A DNA stretch of 64,000 bases from CAYVQF01 sp964454015 (GTDB taxonomy: Bacteria > Myxococcota_A > Bradymonadia > UBA4248): the NCBI GenBank assembly GCA_964454015.1, contig CAYVQF010000011.1:43725-107724 (forward strand), written 5' to 3'. Both the position numbers and the translations under genes were made by a program. Shown here in pieces: positions 36,120 to 45,306 of this stretch. The notes under the pieces are model-generated. The model was given only the letters and a program-made list of their open reading frames with translations. It searched no databases and was not told the DNA's origin. The first letter of the stretch is position 1. Each line of letters begins with the position of its first letter.

Positions 36120-36887
36120 ATGATGCGGAAGCTGCTCAGTCTGCTGGCCTTGCTCGTACTGATGGGCACCACCCTGCCACAAACCGTGTTGGCTGATGAC
36201 GATGAAGGTGCGTCGAGTCTCGAAGAGGGGCCCCCTGTCCGCCGCCTGATTCTCTTGCGCGCCGGTCGGTTCGAGATCCAGCCGCAGGCTTCCTTTAGTC
36301 TGAACGATCCCTTTGTGCGCAATATCGGCTTTGGCGCAGGTGTGGCCTACTACTTCACCAACTCTCTGGGAATTGGCGCCAATTTCGCGCTGGCGCCAGT
36401 GCACATGGACACCGATGAGATCAAGGCGGTGCAGAGTGATGGCTACAGCGATCGCGTCAAACGGCAGTTGTCCGTGGCAGAGCTACAGATGGCATTCGAC
36501 GCCGGCCTGTTGTGGGTGCCTCTCTTTGGCAAGTTCTCTCTCTTTGGTTGGATCCTCAACTATGATGTCCACTTCTTTGGTGGCGCCGGTGCCCTGGTTT
36601 TTGATGCCCGCTGCGCCGACGAGGACTACCGCAACCCTGTGACCAACGCGAAGTGCCTCATCAACGATGGCTTGGGCGGACCCAAATTTGCCGGTGTGCT
36701 CGGCGCAGGGGCTCGCATCTATTTCAATAACTTCATGGCGCTCAATCTGGAGGTGCGGGACTACCTGACCTCCTACGCGGAGTATGCCCGCGGCGAGAAC
36801 GACGATCGCAGCCGTTTTCAGAACTTCTTTTTTGGTACCGTGGGCTTCTCCTTTTTCTTCCCCTTCGACGTCTACATTTCGCGCTGA
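36120..36887 (+). CDS. Outer-membrane beta-barrel protein (myxobacterial type), copy 2
   Basis: 255 residues; AAGGATAGGA lies upstream of ATG 36120/36123. A clear signal peptide ends at VLADD. The arrangement matches the preceding gene: a REGRLE/RAGRFEIQP-type entry, 'SLNDPFVRNIGFGAGVAYYFTNSLGIG' like the 'SINDSMVEQ...NINFHITEWLYVG' of copy 1, an internal 'PLFGKFSLF' (copy 1 'PLYGKFALF') and 'FNNFMALNLEVRDYL' (copy 1 'LDWLSLNLEVKGLL'). The two are therefore diverged tandem paralogues. It ends in an aromatic-rich strand consistent with outer-membrane assembly. A strong terminator follows. Confidence 0.77.
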   Translation: MMRKLLSLLALLVLMGTTLPQTVLADDDEGASSLEEGPPVRRLILLRAGRFEIQPQASFSLNDPFVRNIGFGAGVAYYFTNSLGIGANFALAPVHMDTDEIKAVQSDGYSDRVKRQLSVAELQMAFDAGLLWVPLFGKFSLFGWILNYDVHFFGGAGALVFDARCADEDYRNPVTNAKCLINDGLGGPKFAGVLGAGARIYFNNFMALNLEVRDYLTSYAEYARGENDDRSRFQNFFFGTVGFSFFFPFDVYISR

Positions 36888-36910
36888 AAAAGAAGACGCC
36901 GAAGAGAGTG

Positions 36911-36936
36911 GGCGCGCCTGAGGGTGCGCCTTTTTT
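36911..36936 (+). terminator. Rho-independent terminator
   Basis: GGCGCGCC-TGAG-GGTGCGCC is an 8-bp stem with one G-U pair and a tetraloop, followed by six Ts. It lies 23 bp after the second barrel gene. Confidence 0.88.
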
Positions 36937-37020
36937 GTGCGATGGCGCGCGCGCTCGCTCGAGTGCGCACCTATTTTTTTGTGTGTGGCCAAGCGATCGC
37001 GGCCATGGCTTCCAGGGTGT

Positions 37021-37917
37021 CTAGGCGGGTTGCCAGGTGGCAATGTAGCGAGTGCGTTTGGGCAATGACACCTCGGGTTGCGGCGTGTGATCCCGTAGCC
37101 ATGTCCCCTCGAGTCCCAGGGCCTGGGCGGCGCCTTGGAAGTGGTACATGGCGATGCCGAGATCGATGAGCTGGAGATCAATGCCGCTCATGCGCAAGAT
37201 CTGAGAGGAACGTTGGACATAGAAGTGCCAAGCGCCGTCACTGGCGCGCAGGACTCGCCAGGGCTGGAGGTTGGAGGCAGAGGGTGCCAGGCGCAGCATT
37301 TCGAGGGCTGCAGCATAGCGACCGGCCTCTTTCTCATGGAGTGGGGTCTGGAAATCGCCTGTGAAGAACAGCAGCGACCAAGGTTTGCGATGCTTGGAAC
37401 CGGCAGCCCAGCGCATGGTTGCGTCGAGGAGGGTGCTCTTCTCCCGTGCATAGCCCACAGGCGAAGTGGCCGGCACACACTCCTGCTCGGTGGCGCCGAG
37501 GGCTTGGGTGAAGGCGCCACGGCGAAAAGTCGCACCGAGCCAACAGGTGGCCAGGCCATGATGGGTGGCCCAGAGGACGCAGCGCTGCATGGCATAGCCA
37601 AAATCGACGAGGCTTTGGCTGTTGTCGATTGGGACGACGCCGCCGATGAAGGTGTGGGCGCCGCGGATGACGCCGTAGGTCCCCAGACGCTGGTCACCCG
37701 ATGAGAGGGGATCGAAGGCCACCAAGACCCCGAGGCGCGGTTGATGGCCCAGCGGTGTGGCGATGGGCGTGGCGCAGGTCAGGCGTAAGCCATCGAGGAG
37801 CTGCGCTTCGATGGGCGTTGAGGTGAAAGCACGACAAGAACGCCGATCTTTGATGGCGGAAAAAATCCATTCAGACGCGGTGGGGTCTACCATTCGGGGA
37901 CTCTGCAATGGGCACAT
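37021..37917 (-). CDS. Nitroreductase-family protein (TM1586-like)
   Basis: About 298 residues. The N-terminal SAIKDRRSCRAFTSTPI is the nitroreductase-type FMN phosphate-binding entry, and APSASNLQPWRV near the centre is the second conserved block. The arrangement, with two half-size lobes on one chain, matches the TM1586 nitroreductase subgroup rather than the short dimeric enzymes. Members are flavoproteins of mostly unknown substrate. The ATG at 37917 overlaps the stop of the upstream gene as TGATG, which favours coupled translation; ATG 37893 is the alternative. No ribosome-binding site is obvious for either. Confidence 0.78.
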   Translation of the reverse strand: MCPLQSPRMVDPTASEWIFSAIKDRRSCRAFTSTPIEAQLLDGLRLTCATPIATPLGHQPRLGVLVAFDPLSSGDQRLGTYGVIRGAHTFIGGVVPIDNSQSLVDFGYAMQRCVLWATHHGLATCWLGATFRRGAFTQALGATEQECVPATSPVGYAREKSTLLDATMRWAAGSKHRKPWSLLFFTGDFQTPLHEKEAGRYAAALEMLRLAPSASNLQPWRVLRASDGAWHFYVQRSSQILRMSGIDLQLIDLGIAMYHFQGAAQALGLEGTWLRDHTPQPEVSLPKRTRYIATWQPA

Positions 37918-38663
37918 CAGTGGGTGAGCCATGCGTGGGCGATGAGGGCCAACAAGACTACCCACACGACCACGAAGAGGATCTTGATGTGCATGGGGGT
38001 TCCTGGCCCGTCGCTTTCGTTGTCAATGGGCACGGGCTGGGGCGGGCCTTTATCTCGCGTGAATTCAGGGAGGGGTTGCAAACGCGTACTCACCGGCGCG
38101 GCCGCCGAGACGGGCACCTTGTCGGCGACGATCAAGATCGGGACGTCGGTGTGGGGCGCAGATCCTTGCAACAGGGTTGAGTGGGGAAGGTCGCGGGGCG
38201 CGGCGAGGCCTTGCTCTGGGTTCTCCTCGACGAGGGCTGAGTCGGGGAGATCGAGGGTCGAGGCCCGACGCTCGCCAGGGCGCTCGTCGACGAGGGCCGA
38301 GTCCGGGAGGTCGAGGGTTGAAGCACGTCGCTCTGCTGGGGCTTCTGGCTGGGCTTCGAGGTCGAGCCAGGCTGGGTCGACCTCGCCCGGAGGCGTCGCC
38401 GAGCGCGGTGGATCAGGCTGGTCGCCAAAGACCTCGAGCACCGAGTCGGGGAGATCGATGGTCTGGATGCGGCGCCGCTTCGGGCGGGAGGGGGTGGCCT
38501 GGCGGTCGCCAATGACATCGTGGATGGCCGAGCGGCTCAGGTCCATGATGGGTGGCGCAGGGGTCGTTTCTGCAGCAGGCGAAGCGTCTGCAGCGCCTTG
38601 ATCCTGGGCATCCTCATGGGCTTGGGACTGATCGTCGTCTGCTTTTGGCACGGCTTCGTCCAT
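37917..38663 (-). CDS. Tail-anchored protein with repeated RRAST-LDLPDS motifs
   Basis: About 248 residues from ATG 38663; the frame is open to ATG 38741. No signal peptide is present, and one transmembrane helix at the extreme C-terminus (MHIKILFVVVWVVLLALIAHAW) leaves nearly all of the protein in the cytoplasm. The disordered acidic/proline-rich body carries a repeated motif: two near-identical copies of ERRASTLDLPDSALV, one RRRIQTIDLPDSVLEV and one decayed DLPHSTLLQ. Arg-Arg-Ala-Ser-Thr is a classic basophilic kinase site, so phosphorylation by the local Ser/Thr kinases is conceivable. No known family was recognised. Confidence 0.65.
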   Translation of the reverse strand: MDEAVPKADDDQSQAHEDAQDQGAADASPAAETTPAPPIMDLSRSAIHDVIGDRQATPSRPKRRRIQTIDLPDSVLEVFGDQPDPPRSATPPGEVDPAWLDLEAQPEAPAERRASTLDLPDSALVDERPGERRASTLDLPDSALVEENPEQGLAAPRDLPHSTLLQGSAPHTDVPILIVADKVPVSAAAPVSTRLQPLPEFTRDKGPPQPVPIDNESDGPGTPMHIKILFVVVWVVLLALIAHAWLTH

Positions 38664-38797
38664 GGCAAGCTGGCCGGCGGAGGCCAGGGAGTGGTGATGC
38701 GGACAGGCACCCGCACAACACAGATCTTCACTCCATACCATTTAGGCGCTAAGGTGGCCAGTCTGGAAGGTAGGATCCATCATGAAGGGGGTGGTCG

Positions 38798-39445
38798 ATG
38801 ACAGGTGCAAGGATTTCGGTTGGGGTGGGGTTGATCACCTGGCTAACGCTGGTGGGAGTCTCGTCTTGTCGGAGCGAGGTGAGCCGGAGCGATGACGCGC
38901 CAAGTGCCGCGTCGCCCAGTGCCAGCGCTGAACAAGGGGGCGTGGAAGAAGAGAAAGGGAAGCAGACGGCGATCCCCGTTCCAGTGGGTTGGGTGCTGGT
39001 TCGACAGCCATCGTTTGCGACTGCTTTTCCAGTGTCTCCGGTAATAGAAGATACGGTGTGGGTGCACCCCAGTGGGAGCGTCATGGAGGGGACCCTCTTC
39101 ATGGCTGAAGATGGTGAGAGCTATGGTGTGACCGTCAGCCCCCTGGGCGGCAGTGGTGTGGAGATGGTGGATCCGGCGTTGGCTTTTGCGCAGGCGCGGG
39201 AGAGCTTGCTCTTTGCCCTGGGAGGTCGACTCGAACGTGAACGCCACCTGGGGGCGCCCGATGGCTTGGATCTGACCATTGTCAGTGAGGAGAGTCGAGG
39301 TGGCGACATGGTTTATCGGGTGCGCTTGATCGTGCATGGGGCGAAGCTCTATCAGATCATGGTCGCGCTCCCGACGGAGGCCTATGAGGACCCGGATCGT
39401 CTGGGGCGGGCCGAGGCATTTTTGCAAGCGTTTACCTTGTTATAG
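38798..39445 (+). CDS. Putative lipoprotein of unknown function
   Basis: 215 residues. The N-terminus has a hydrophobic segment ending in VSSC, an acceptable lipobox, followed by a Ser/Ala/Glu-rich spacer. The mature domain of about 150 residues is strand-rich with the pattern of small envelope proteins common in Myxococcota (F..AFPVSP, Y.VTVSPLGG, YRVRLIVHGAKLYQIMVALP, FLQAFTLL). It begins 134 bp from the divergent tail-anchored gene. The GGGGG stretch just upstream could serve as ribosome-binding site. Function unknown. Confidence 0.72.
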   Translation: MTGARISVGVGLITWLTLVGVSSCRSEVSRSDDAPSAASPSASAEQGGVEEEKGKQTAIPVPVGWVLVRQPSFATAFPVSPVIEDTVWVHPSGSVMEGTLFMAEDGESYGVTVSPLGGSGVEMVDPALAFAQARESLLFALGGRLERERHLGAPDGLDLTIVSEESRGGDMVYRVRLIVHGAKLYQIMVALPTEAYEDPDRLGRAEAFLQAFTLL

Positions 39446-39591
39446 CGAACAGAGGGGGCTTTGGGCGGGGATGGCAAGCTTCAACCCTTGACCTGGGGTC
39501 GCGTTCAGGCGAACCTAGCGAGGGTTCTGCTCCGAGGGCTGGCGTAGCCGCGCGCAGCAGGGGGCAGGGGAGAGACAACGAAGGAGAGGCC

Positions 39592-39858
39592 ATGACGACC
39601 CCCGCAGAGATTGCCAAAGCCGAGCGCCTGGCCCGAGCCATTGCGTCAGACATTTCGATCTACAATCAGCAGAAGATTCAAGAGGGTTTGGAGAACGACA
39701 ACGTCCTCGAGATGATCAACGATGATCTGGAGGAGGGCCGCAAGGTGTTCACGGCGCGCGTCGGTGCCGAGGTGGTGCAGAGCACGAACATCTTCGAGAA
39801 GGCCATCGTCGACACGATCCTCTTCACCCGTGCCCACGTCAAGTCGCGCATTTTCTAG
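39592..39858 (+). CDS. Small conserved-looking helical protein
   Basis: 88 residues, entirely helical and charged with no Cys or signal. The pattern 'KAERLARAIASDISIYNQQKIQEGLEN' followed by a DDLEEGRKVFTARV segment recalls a short domain that, as I remember it, occurs alone or at the end of larger proteins in deltaproteobacteria; I know no function for it. AAGGAGAGG lies upstream of ATG 39592. It is followed 66 bp later by the pseudouridine synthase gene. It is likely real because the codon usage and ribosome-binding site are good. Confidence 0.72.
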   Translation: MTTPAEIAKAERLARAIASDISIYNQQKIQEGLENDNVLEMINDDLEEGRKVFTARVGAEVVQSTNIFEKAIVDTILFTRAHVKSRIF

Positions 39859-39924
39859 TTGTTTGGGGCCGGTGTGCTGGGAGCAACGTGCGCGGCGGCG
39901 GAGTCGGCCTGGGGGCCGGGGGGC

Positions 39925-40890
39925 ATGGGAGCGCAAGAAGGCAGGCATTATTGCTTCGTTGTGAGTGACGCCGCAGGCGGTGAGCGCGTGGATCGCTTTC
40001 TGGCGACCTGCTGCGAGGGCGTCAGCCGCAGCCGGGTTCAGGGGGCCATCGAGAGCGGCGCCGTGTTGGTGGATGGACGTCGGGTCAAGGGTGGGCAGCG
40101 CTTGCGGCCAGGTGAGCGGGTGGAGATGGTGCTGGCAGCCCCGCAGCCTCTGGACTGCGCTGCCGAGGACCTACCGCTGGAGGTGGTCTTCGAAGACGAC
40201 GCCATCGTGGTGATCAACAAGGCGCCAGGTGTGGTGGTGCACCCTGCCGCGGGTCACCCCCGGGGGACGCTGGTCAACGCGCTGTTGCACCACTGTGGGG
40301 AGACGCTGCAGGGGGTGGGGGCGACCCTGCGGCCGGGTATCGTGCATCGCCTGGACAAAGAGACCTCGGGGGTGATGGTCGTGGCCAAGTCCGATGCGGC
40401 CCACCAAGTGTTGTCGGCGGCTTTCGCCGATCACCACCTGGAGCGAGCCTACCTGGCGCTGTGCCATGCGCCGAAGCTGGCGGACCAGGGCCGCTTCGAC
40501 ACCCTGCACGGGCGACACCCTCAGGATCGCAAGCGCTTCTCCACCCAGGTGCCGCGCGGTCGCCGGGCGGTGACGGACTATGTGGTCTTGGAGCGCTTCG
40601 TCGATGGGGCGGCGCTGGTGCGGTGCCGCCTGGAGACTGGGCGGACGCATCAAGTCAGGGTACACTTGTCAGAGCACCAAGCGCCGCTATTGGGCGACGC
40701 GCTCTACGGCAGCCGCGAGAGCGCGCGTTCGCCGCTCATCGAGCGCGTGGCGCTGCATGCTTACTTATTGGCGTTTGCTCACCCTTTGCATGGGCAGTGG
40801 TTGCGTTTCGAGCAGCCGCCTCCTACAGATTTTCAGCATGCCCTGCAGGCGTTGCGCCAAGGTGAAGCTTGGCGTCGAGGTCAACGATGA
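39925..40890 (+). CDS. rluD: RluD-type 23S rRNA pseudouridine synthase
   Basis: 321 residues. An N-terminal S4 RNA-binding domain (RVDRFLA...SRSRVQGAIESGAVLVDGR) is followed by the RluA/RluD catalytic domain with HRLDKETSG; D144 is the catalytic Asp. Further on, the RLETGRTHQVRVH and LLGDALYG motifs are intact. RluD modifies helix 69 of 23S rRNA; RluC is the other S4-carrying possibility. ATG 39925 is preceded by a G-rich stretch; a TTG at 39859 is in frame but unlikely. The stop overlaps the next start (ATGA). Confidence 0.87.
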   Translation: MGAQEGRHYCFVVSDAAGGERVDRFLATCCEGVSRSRVQGAIESGAVLVDGRRVKGGQRLRPGERVEMVLAAPQPLDCAAEDLPLEVVFEDDAIVVINKAPGVVVHPAAGHPRGTLVNALLHHCGETLQGVGATLRPGIVHRLDKETSGVMVVAKSDAAHQVLSAAFADHHLERAYLALCHAPKLADQGRFDTLHGRHPQDRKRFSTQVPRGRRAVTDYVVLERFVDGAALVRCRLETGRTHQVRVHLSEHQAPLLGDALYGSRESARSPLIERVALHAYLLAFAHPLHGQWLRFEQPPPTDFQHALQALRQGEAWRRGQR

Positions 40891-42701
40891 CGCGAGAGAA
40901 GCAGAGCCAAGGGTCCGCATCGGCGGGCGAGCCAGGACAGGGCACCGAGGTGGCGCTCTCCCCTCCCCGGTCCAAGTCCTCCCGGCGCAAGCGCAAGGCG
41001 GGCCTCATCCACCTGGCGGTCAGTGACATCGGACGCTTGGGCAGGATCAGCGCCGTGCTGATCCGCCATGGCTTTGGCAACGTGGTCGACAGGCTGGGGG
41101 TGCCTGGGCTGCGCAAGTCGCAGCGTAGGCGCGAGGTGGACGAGGCGTCGAGTGACCCGGCGGGGACGGCGCGGCGCCTGCGGGCGGTCTTCGAAGAGCT
41201 GGGGGCGACCTACGTCAAGCTGGGCCAGGTCTTGTCGACGCGTCCCGATTTGCTGCCGCCGGAGTTCATTCGCGAGCTGTCTCTGCTCCAAGATCAGAGC
41301 TCGCCCATGCCCTTCGCCGTGGTCAAAGAGCAGGTCGAAGAGGCCTTGGGGCAGCCCCTGGACGTGGTGTTTCGCTCCTTCTCGGAGAAGGAGTTGGCCA
41401 CAGGGAGCATCGCCCAGACGCACCTGGCGGTGCTCCCCGATGGGCGCGAGCTGGTGGTCAAGGTCCAGCGACCAGGGCTGCACGAGCTGATCCGCAGTGA
41501 CATCGACCTCCTCTATCTCTTTGCGCGCTTGCTGGAGGCGACCATCGAGGAGGCCCACCTCTACTCGCCCCTCGAGGTCGTCAGCGAGTTCGAGCGCGCC
41601 CTCCAGAGCGAGCTGGATTTTACCGTGGAGGCGGCCCACATCCGGGTCTTCAGGCAGCACGTGGCGCGGCGGCCGCTGGTCCACATTCCCGAGGTCATCG
41701 AGGATTATACCTCCCGCACGGTGCTCGTCATGGAGCGGATCTTTGGCGACAAGATCACCGTGGTGCCTACGGGCTCGCCTGAGGGCGAGAAGCTGGCTCT
41801 GGAGTTGCTCGACCTCGCCTATAGCATGCTCTTCGAGTACGGCATCTTTCACGGCGATCCGCACCCGGGCAACCTCCTCTACACCCGCGACGGCAAGATC
41901 GGCCTCATCGATTTTGGGCTCATCGGGCGCTTGACCCAGCAACAACAGGATGTGCTGATGTCGCTCATCATCGCCATCGCCGCAGGCGACGTCGATGGCA
42001 TCGCGCGCGGCGTGATGCAGATCGGGCGACCCATGGGGCGCATCTCCCTGCGCGAGCTGCGCGACGACATCGTGCGCATTCGCAACCACTACCTTCGCCA
42101 CGCTTTGCAAGAAGTGGACGTGGCCGCTTTCTTCATGGAGCTGCTCGAGGCGGGTCGGCGCTACGGCATCCGCGTGCCTCCGGACTACGCCATCATCGCC
42201 AAGGCGACCATCAGCCTCGAAGGGATTGTGCGCCACCTCCATCCGCAGCTCGACATCCCAGCGACCCTGGCCCCCTACTCGCGGCGCTTGTTGCTTCAGC
42301 GCTACGGACCTCAGCGCCTCTCCCAGGCGATGCTCACGGCGGTCATGTCGTCGACGAGCATCATGCGGGAGCTGCCGGCCCAGTTCTCCCAAGTCTTGAT
42401 GGATATGGAGTACGACGGGGTGCGGGTGCGGGTGGAGAACACCGGCCTGGCGGACCTTCGTCGCTCACTCAACGTCTTGGGCACCAAAATCGCCCTTGGC
42501 CTCTGCAGCGCAGCGCTTTTGGCGGCGTGGGTGCTCTCTTCAGCGCTACCGCAGAGCACCTGGCGCAGCAGCGCGGCGGGGATCGTGGGTGTCATCTTGT
42601 TGCTCGTGGTGCTGCTGTGGCATTTCTGGTCGCGTGGCTCCAACAAAATCAAGCTCAGCCCCATCGTCGGTTTGGTGCGGCGTTCGCGTCGGGAACGATG
42701 A
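40887..42701 (+). CDS. UbiB/ABC1/AarF-family atypical kinase
   Basis: 604 residues. The UbiB hallmarks are visible: KxGQ (YVKLGQVLSTRPD, K111), an Ala-rich loop replaced here by ATGSIAQTH, VVKVQRPG, HGDPHPGN at 322-329 and IDFG at 342-345. The N-terminal 40 residues are a basic Ser/Lys-rich extension. The C-terminus ends in two hydrophobic segments (about 530-580) that should anchor it to the inner membrane. Family members support ubiquinone or other isoprenoid-lipid biosynthesis through an atypical ATPase activity. ATG 40887 overlaps the upstream stop and the 3' end overlaps hrpB (both ATGA), so rluD-ubiB-hrpB look co-translated. Confidence 0.87.
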   Translation: MTREKQSQGSASAGEPGQGTEVALSPPRSKSSRRKRKAGLIHLAVSDIGRLGRISAVLIRHGFGNVVDRLGVPGLRKSQRRREVDEASSDPAGTARRLRAVFEELGATYVKLGQVLSTRPDLLPPEFIRELSLLQDQSSPMPFAVVKEQVEEALGQPLDVVFRSFSEKELATGSIAQTHLAVLPDGRELVVKVQRPGLHELIRSDIDLLYLFARLLEATIEEAHLYSPLEVVSEFERALQSELDFTVEAAHIRVFRQHVARRPLVHIPEVIEDYTSRTVLVMERIFGDKITVVPTGSPEGEKLALELLDLAYSMLFEYGIFHGDPHPGNLLYTRDGKIGLIDFGLIGRLTQQQQDVLMSLIIAIAAGDVDGIARGVMQIGRPMGRISLRELRDDIVRIRNHYLRHALQEVDVAAFFMELLEAGRRYGIRVPPDYAIIAKATISLEGIVRHLHPQLDIPATLAPYSRRLLLQRYGPQRLSQAMLTAVMSSTSIMRELPAQFSQVLMDMEYDGVRVRVENTGLADLRRSLNVLGTKIALGLCSAALLAAWVLSSALPQSTWRSSAAGIVGVILLLVVLLWHFWSRGSNKIKLSPIVGLVRRSRRER

Positions 42702-45211
42702 GCGCCGCTTTGCCCATCGATGCGCTGCACCAGCGCTTCATGGCCGCCCTTCTTCAGGGCACGCCGGTGGTGGTCACGGCGCCAACGGGCTCAGGGAAGT
42801 CGACACGCTTGCCGCTGTGGCTCGCCGCAGCGCAGCCTGGCCCCGTCTTGGTGGTGGAGCCACGGCGCGTGGCTTGTCGGGCCTTGGCCTCCTATTTGGC
42901 TGATCAGGATGGCAGCCCGCTGGGGTCGCGGATCGGCTACAAGGTGCGCTTTGAAGAGCGTTGCAGTGCTGAGACGGTTTTGCTTTTCGTAACCACGGGC
43001 GTAGCCTTGCGCCTCTTGCAATCGGCCGTCATGGGGGCTCAGTGGCCCTACGCCGCGGTGCTCATCGACGAGGTCCATGAGCGCAGGTGGGAGGTGGATT
43101 TGCTGTTGGCCCTGGCCCGCGGTCCACTGGCCCAGGTCGTGCGCGGCCCCCTGGTGCTGACCTCGGCGACCATCGACGCGACGGCCCTGGCCGAGCCTCT
43201 CGGGGCCCAGGTGCTGCACGCCGAGGGGCGTACCTTCCCCGTGGACACCTCCTATGACGCCACGGTGCACGAGCCCAGTGAGCGACAGCTCGAAGAGCGG
43301 GTCTGTGCCGCCGTCTTGGCCCATCTGGAGGATGCCGCGGCGCCCCCAGGGGATATCCTGGTCTTCTTGCCGGGCAAAGGCGAGATTGGGGGCGTGCAAC
43401 GCGCCTTGCGCTCGCGGGTGGGCGATGTCGAGCTGGTGGCCCTGCATTCGGGGGTGCCCCTGGGGGCGTTGATGCCGGCCTTGGCCGCGAGCTCACGGCG
43501 CCGGGTCTTTCTCGCCACCAACATCGCCGAGACCTCCTTGACCCTGGCGAGCGTCAGCCAAGTCATCGACTCGGGGCTGGTGCGCCGGGTGATCCACCGC
43601 GGCGGGCGCACGGCCCTGGCTTTGGTGGCCATCGCCCGCGACGCCGCCGACCAGCGCAGCGGGCGGGCCGGGCGGGTTCGGCCCGGCCGCTGTCTGCGGC
43701 TGTGGAGCGCCGCGGCAGCGCTGGCACCGCAGACCGCCCCCGAGGTGGAGAGCATGGAGATGGAGCCGCTGCTGCTGCAGGGGGCGGCGTGCGGGGTAAG
43801 TCCTGCGGACTTGGTGCGCCTAGCGTGGCTGACGCCTCTGCCGGCCTTTGCCGTGCAACGCGCCACGCAGCGCTTGACGCGTGTGGGCGCCTTCGATCCC
43901 GCTGGCCGTCTCACTGTGCTGGGGCAGCGCCTGGCGGAGACACCCGTGCAGGTGGCGCACGCCATGCTGCTGATCGGGGCGCCGCCGCCGCTCAGGGCGC
44001 TGCTGACGGATCTGGTCGCGTTGCTCGAGCTGGGGCGCGATCTCTTTGTGCCCGTGCCGCGGCAGGACGCTGCGGGGGCTCGCGCCATCGTCGAGGCCCG
44101 CGAGACGCTTTTCGGCGCTTGTAAGGATGAAGTGCAAGCGCAGTTGACGGCCCTGCGGGCGCCCCATGGGCGCAGCTTGGGTCTGAATCTGGCCGTGCGC
44201 GATGAGGCGCGCCGCTTGGCGGATCTGCTGGCGCAGGGGCACGGCTGGGGCGCTCTGCGCCGTGGGCCGCCTGGGGCGGAGTGGCCGCCGCCCGGGCTGG
44301 TCGCGCATTTGTTGCAGGCCTGGCCAGCGGCGGGCTTCGTGCTGCGCCCGCGGGCCCAGAACGATCGTCGCCGGAGAGGGGGAGACCCGGGCGCCCTGCC
44401 GTGGGCCAACGGCGAGATTGAGTTGCGGGCCGAGCTCTACCAGCCCCCCTTTCCGCCGGGGCCGCAGCAGGCGCGGCCCAGCTCGCCGCCCAAAGCGGCG
44501 GTGATTTTGGCCCACGCCTGGTTGGGCGGGCGCCACCTGCAGGTCCAGGGCGTCGGTCGCATGTTGTTGCCGTGCAGCGAGCGCGACCTGGCTGCGGCGG
44601 GATTGGGCCAGGAGGTGGTGCGGTCGCCCGTGGTGCGGCGCGAGCAGGGCGGGGTGCGGGTCTATGGTGAGGTGGCCCGGGTCTTGGCTGAGGTGGTCTT
44701 GACGTGTCAGGAGAGCGTCCTGCGCGGCGCCGCCTTGCGCATGGCTGTGGCCGAGCTCATGGGTGAGCGTCGGCTTTTTAGCAAGCATTACGAGGCCCTC
44801 CTCGATGGGCTGCACTGGTGGCGGCTCGCCGCGGCGCTGCTCAGCCCGGCCCCGAGTCCGCCGCCAGAGACGCTGACGGAGTACCTGGTCGAACGCCTCA
44901 CGCGCATGGGGGTCGAGGCGCCCGAGGACGTGGACCTCCTCTCGGGCGAGGATTTTCTGCCCGACCTGGCGACGCTGTGGGCGCGCTGGCCCGATGAGGT
45001 GCGTCGTTTCTGCGAGGACTTTCCTCGCCGCTGGTCTTTGGACGGCGTGCAATACCAAGCGTGGGTGGATCCCAAAGCCCAGAAGGTCTACCTAGAACCT
45101 TGTGGTGGAGCGGTGAAAGGGGCGGCCCTGCCCGATGCCAGGCGTTTGCCTTCTTTTCGGGGTTTTCGGGTGGCCTATCGCAAGGCGAGTCGGGTGGTGG
45201 AGCTGCGTTGA
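42698..45211 (+). CDS. hrpB: ATP-dependent helicase HrpB
   Basis: 837 residues, the usual HrpB length. Helicase motifs in order are APTGSGKST (motif I), VEPRRVACRALA (Ia), DEVHER (II, a DEAH-box variant), SATID (III), ATNIAETSLTL (V) and QRSGRAGRVRPG (VI). The C-terminal region has the HrpB-specific helical and oligonucleotide-binding part ending in KVYLEPCGGAVKGA. Its cellular role in bacteria is poorly defined. The start at 42698 (ATGA with the ubiB-type stop) is strongly indicated; the frame remains open upstream but only inside the preceding gene. Confidence 0.9.
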   Translation: MSAALPIDALHQRFMAALLQGTPVVVTAPTGSGKSTRLPLWLAAAQPGPVLVVEPRRVACRALASYLADQDGSPLGSRIGYKVRFEERCSAETVLLFVTTGVALRLLQSAVMGAQWPYAAVLIDEVHERRWEVDLLLALARGPLAQVVRGPLVLTSATIDATALAEPLGAQVLHAEGRTFPVDTSYDATVHEPSERQLEERVCAAVLAHLEDAAAPPGDILVFLPGKGEIGGVQRALRSRVGDVELVALHSGVPLGALMPALAASSRRRVFLATNIAETSLTLASVSQVIDSGLVRRVIHRGGRTALALVAIARDAADQRSGRAGRVRPGRCLRLWSAAAALAPQTAPEVESMEMEPLLLQGAACGVSPADLVRLAWLTPLPAFAVQRATQRLTRVGAFDPAGRLTVLGQRLAETPVQVAHAMLLIGAPPPLRALLTDLVALLELGRDLFVPVPRQDAAGARAIVEARETLFGACKDEVQAQLTALRAPHGRSLGLNLAVRDEARRLADLLAQGHGWGALRRGPPGAEWPPPGLVAHLLQAWPAAGFVLRPRAQNDRRRRGGDPGALPWANGEIELRAELYQPPFPPGPQQARPSSPPKAAVILAHAWLGGRHLQVQGVGRMLLPCSERDLAAAGLGQEVVRSPVVRREQGGVRVYGEVARVLAEVVLTCQESVLRGAALRMAVAELMGERRLFSKHYEALLDGLHWWRLAAALLSPAPSPPPETLTEYLVERLTRMGVEAPEDVDLLSGEDFLPDLATLWARWPDEVRRFCEDFPRRWSLDGVQYQAWVDPKAQKVYLEPCGGAVKGAALPDARRLPSFRGFRVAYRKASRVVELR

Positions 45212-45306
45212 GGCCTTGGCGCGGTGTCGCGGCGGTCGTGTAGCCGAAGGTGCAGGCGATAGGATATAGTGTCGTGGGGGCGTGGCCTGTGGCGATGGAG
45301 GGTGAC

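Noticed and set aside
40881..42392. Minus-strand frame of 503 residues
   Set aside because: Antisense to the UbiB-type gene, which has all its motifs in the other strand.
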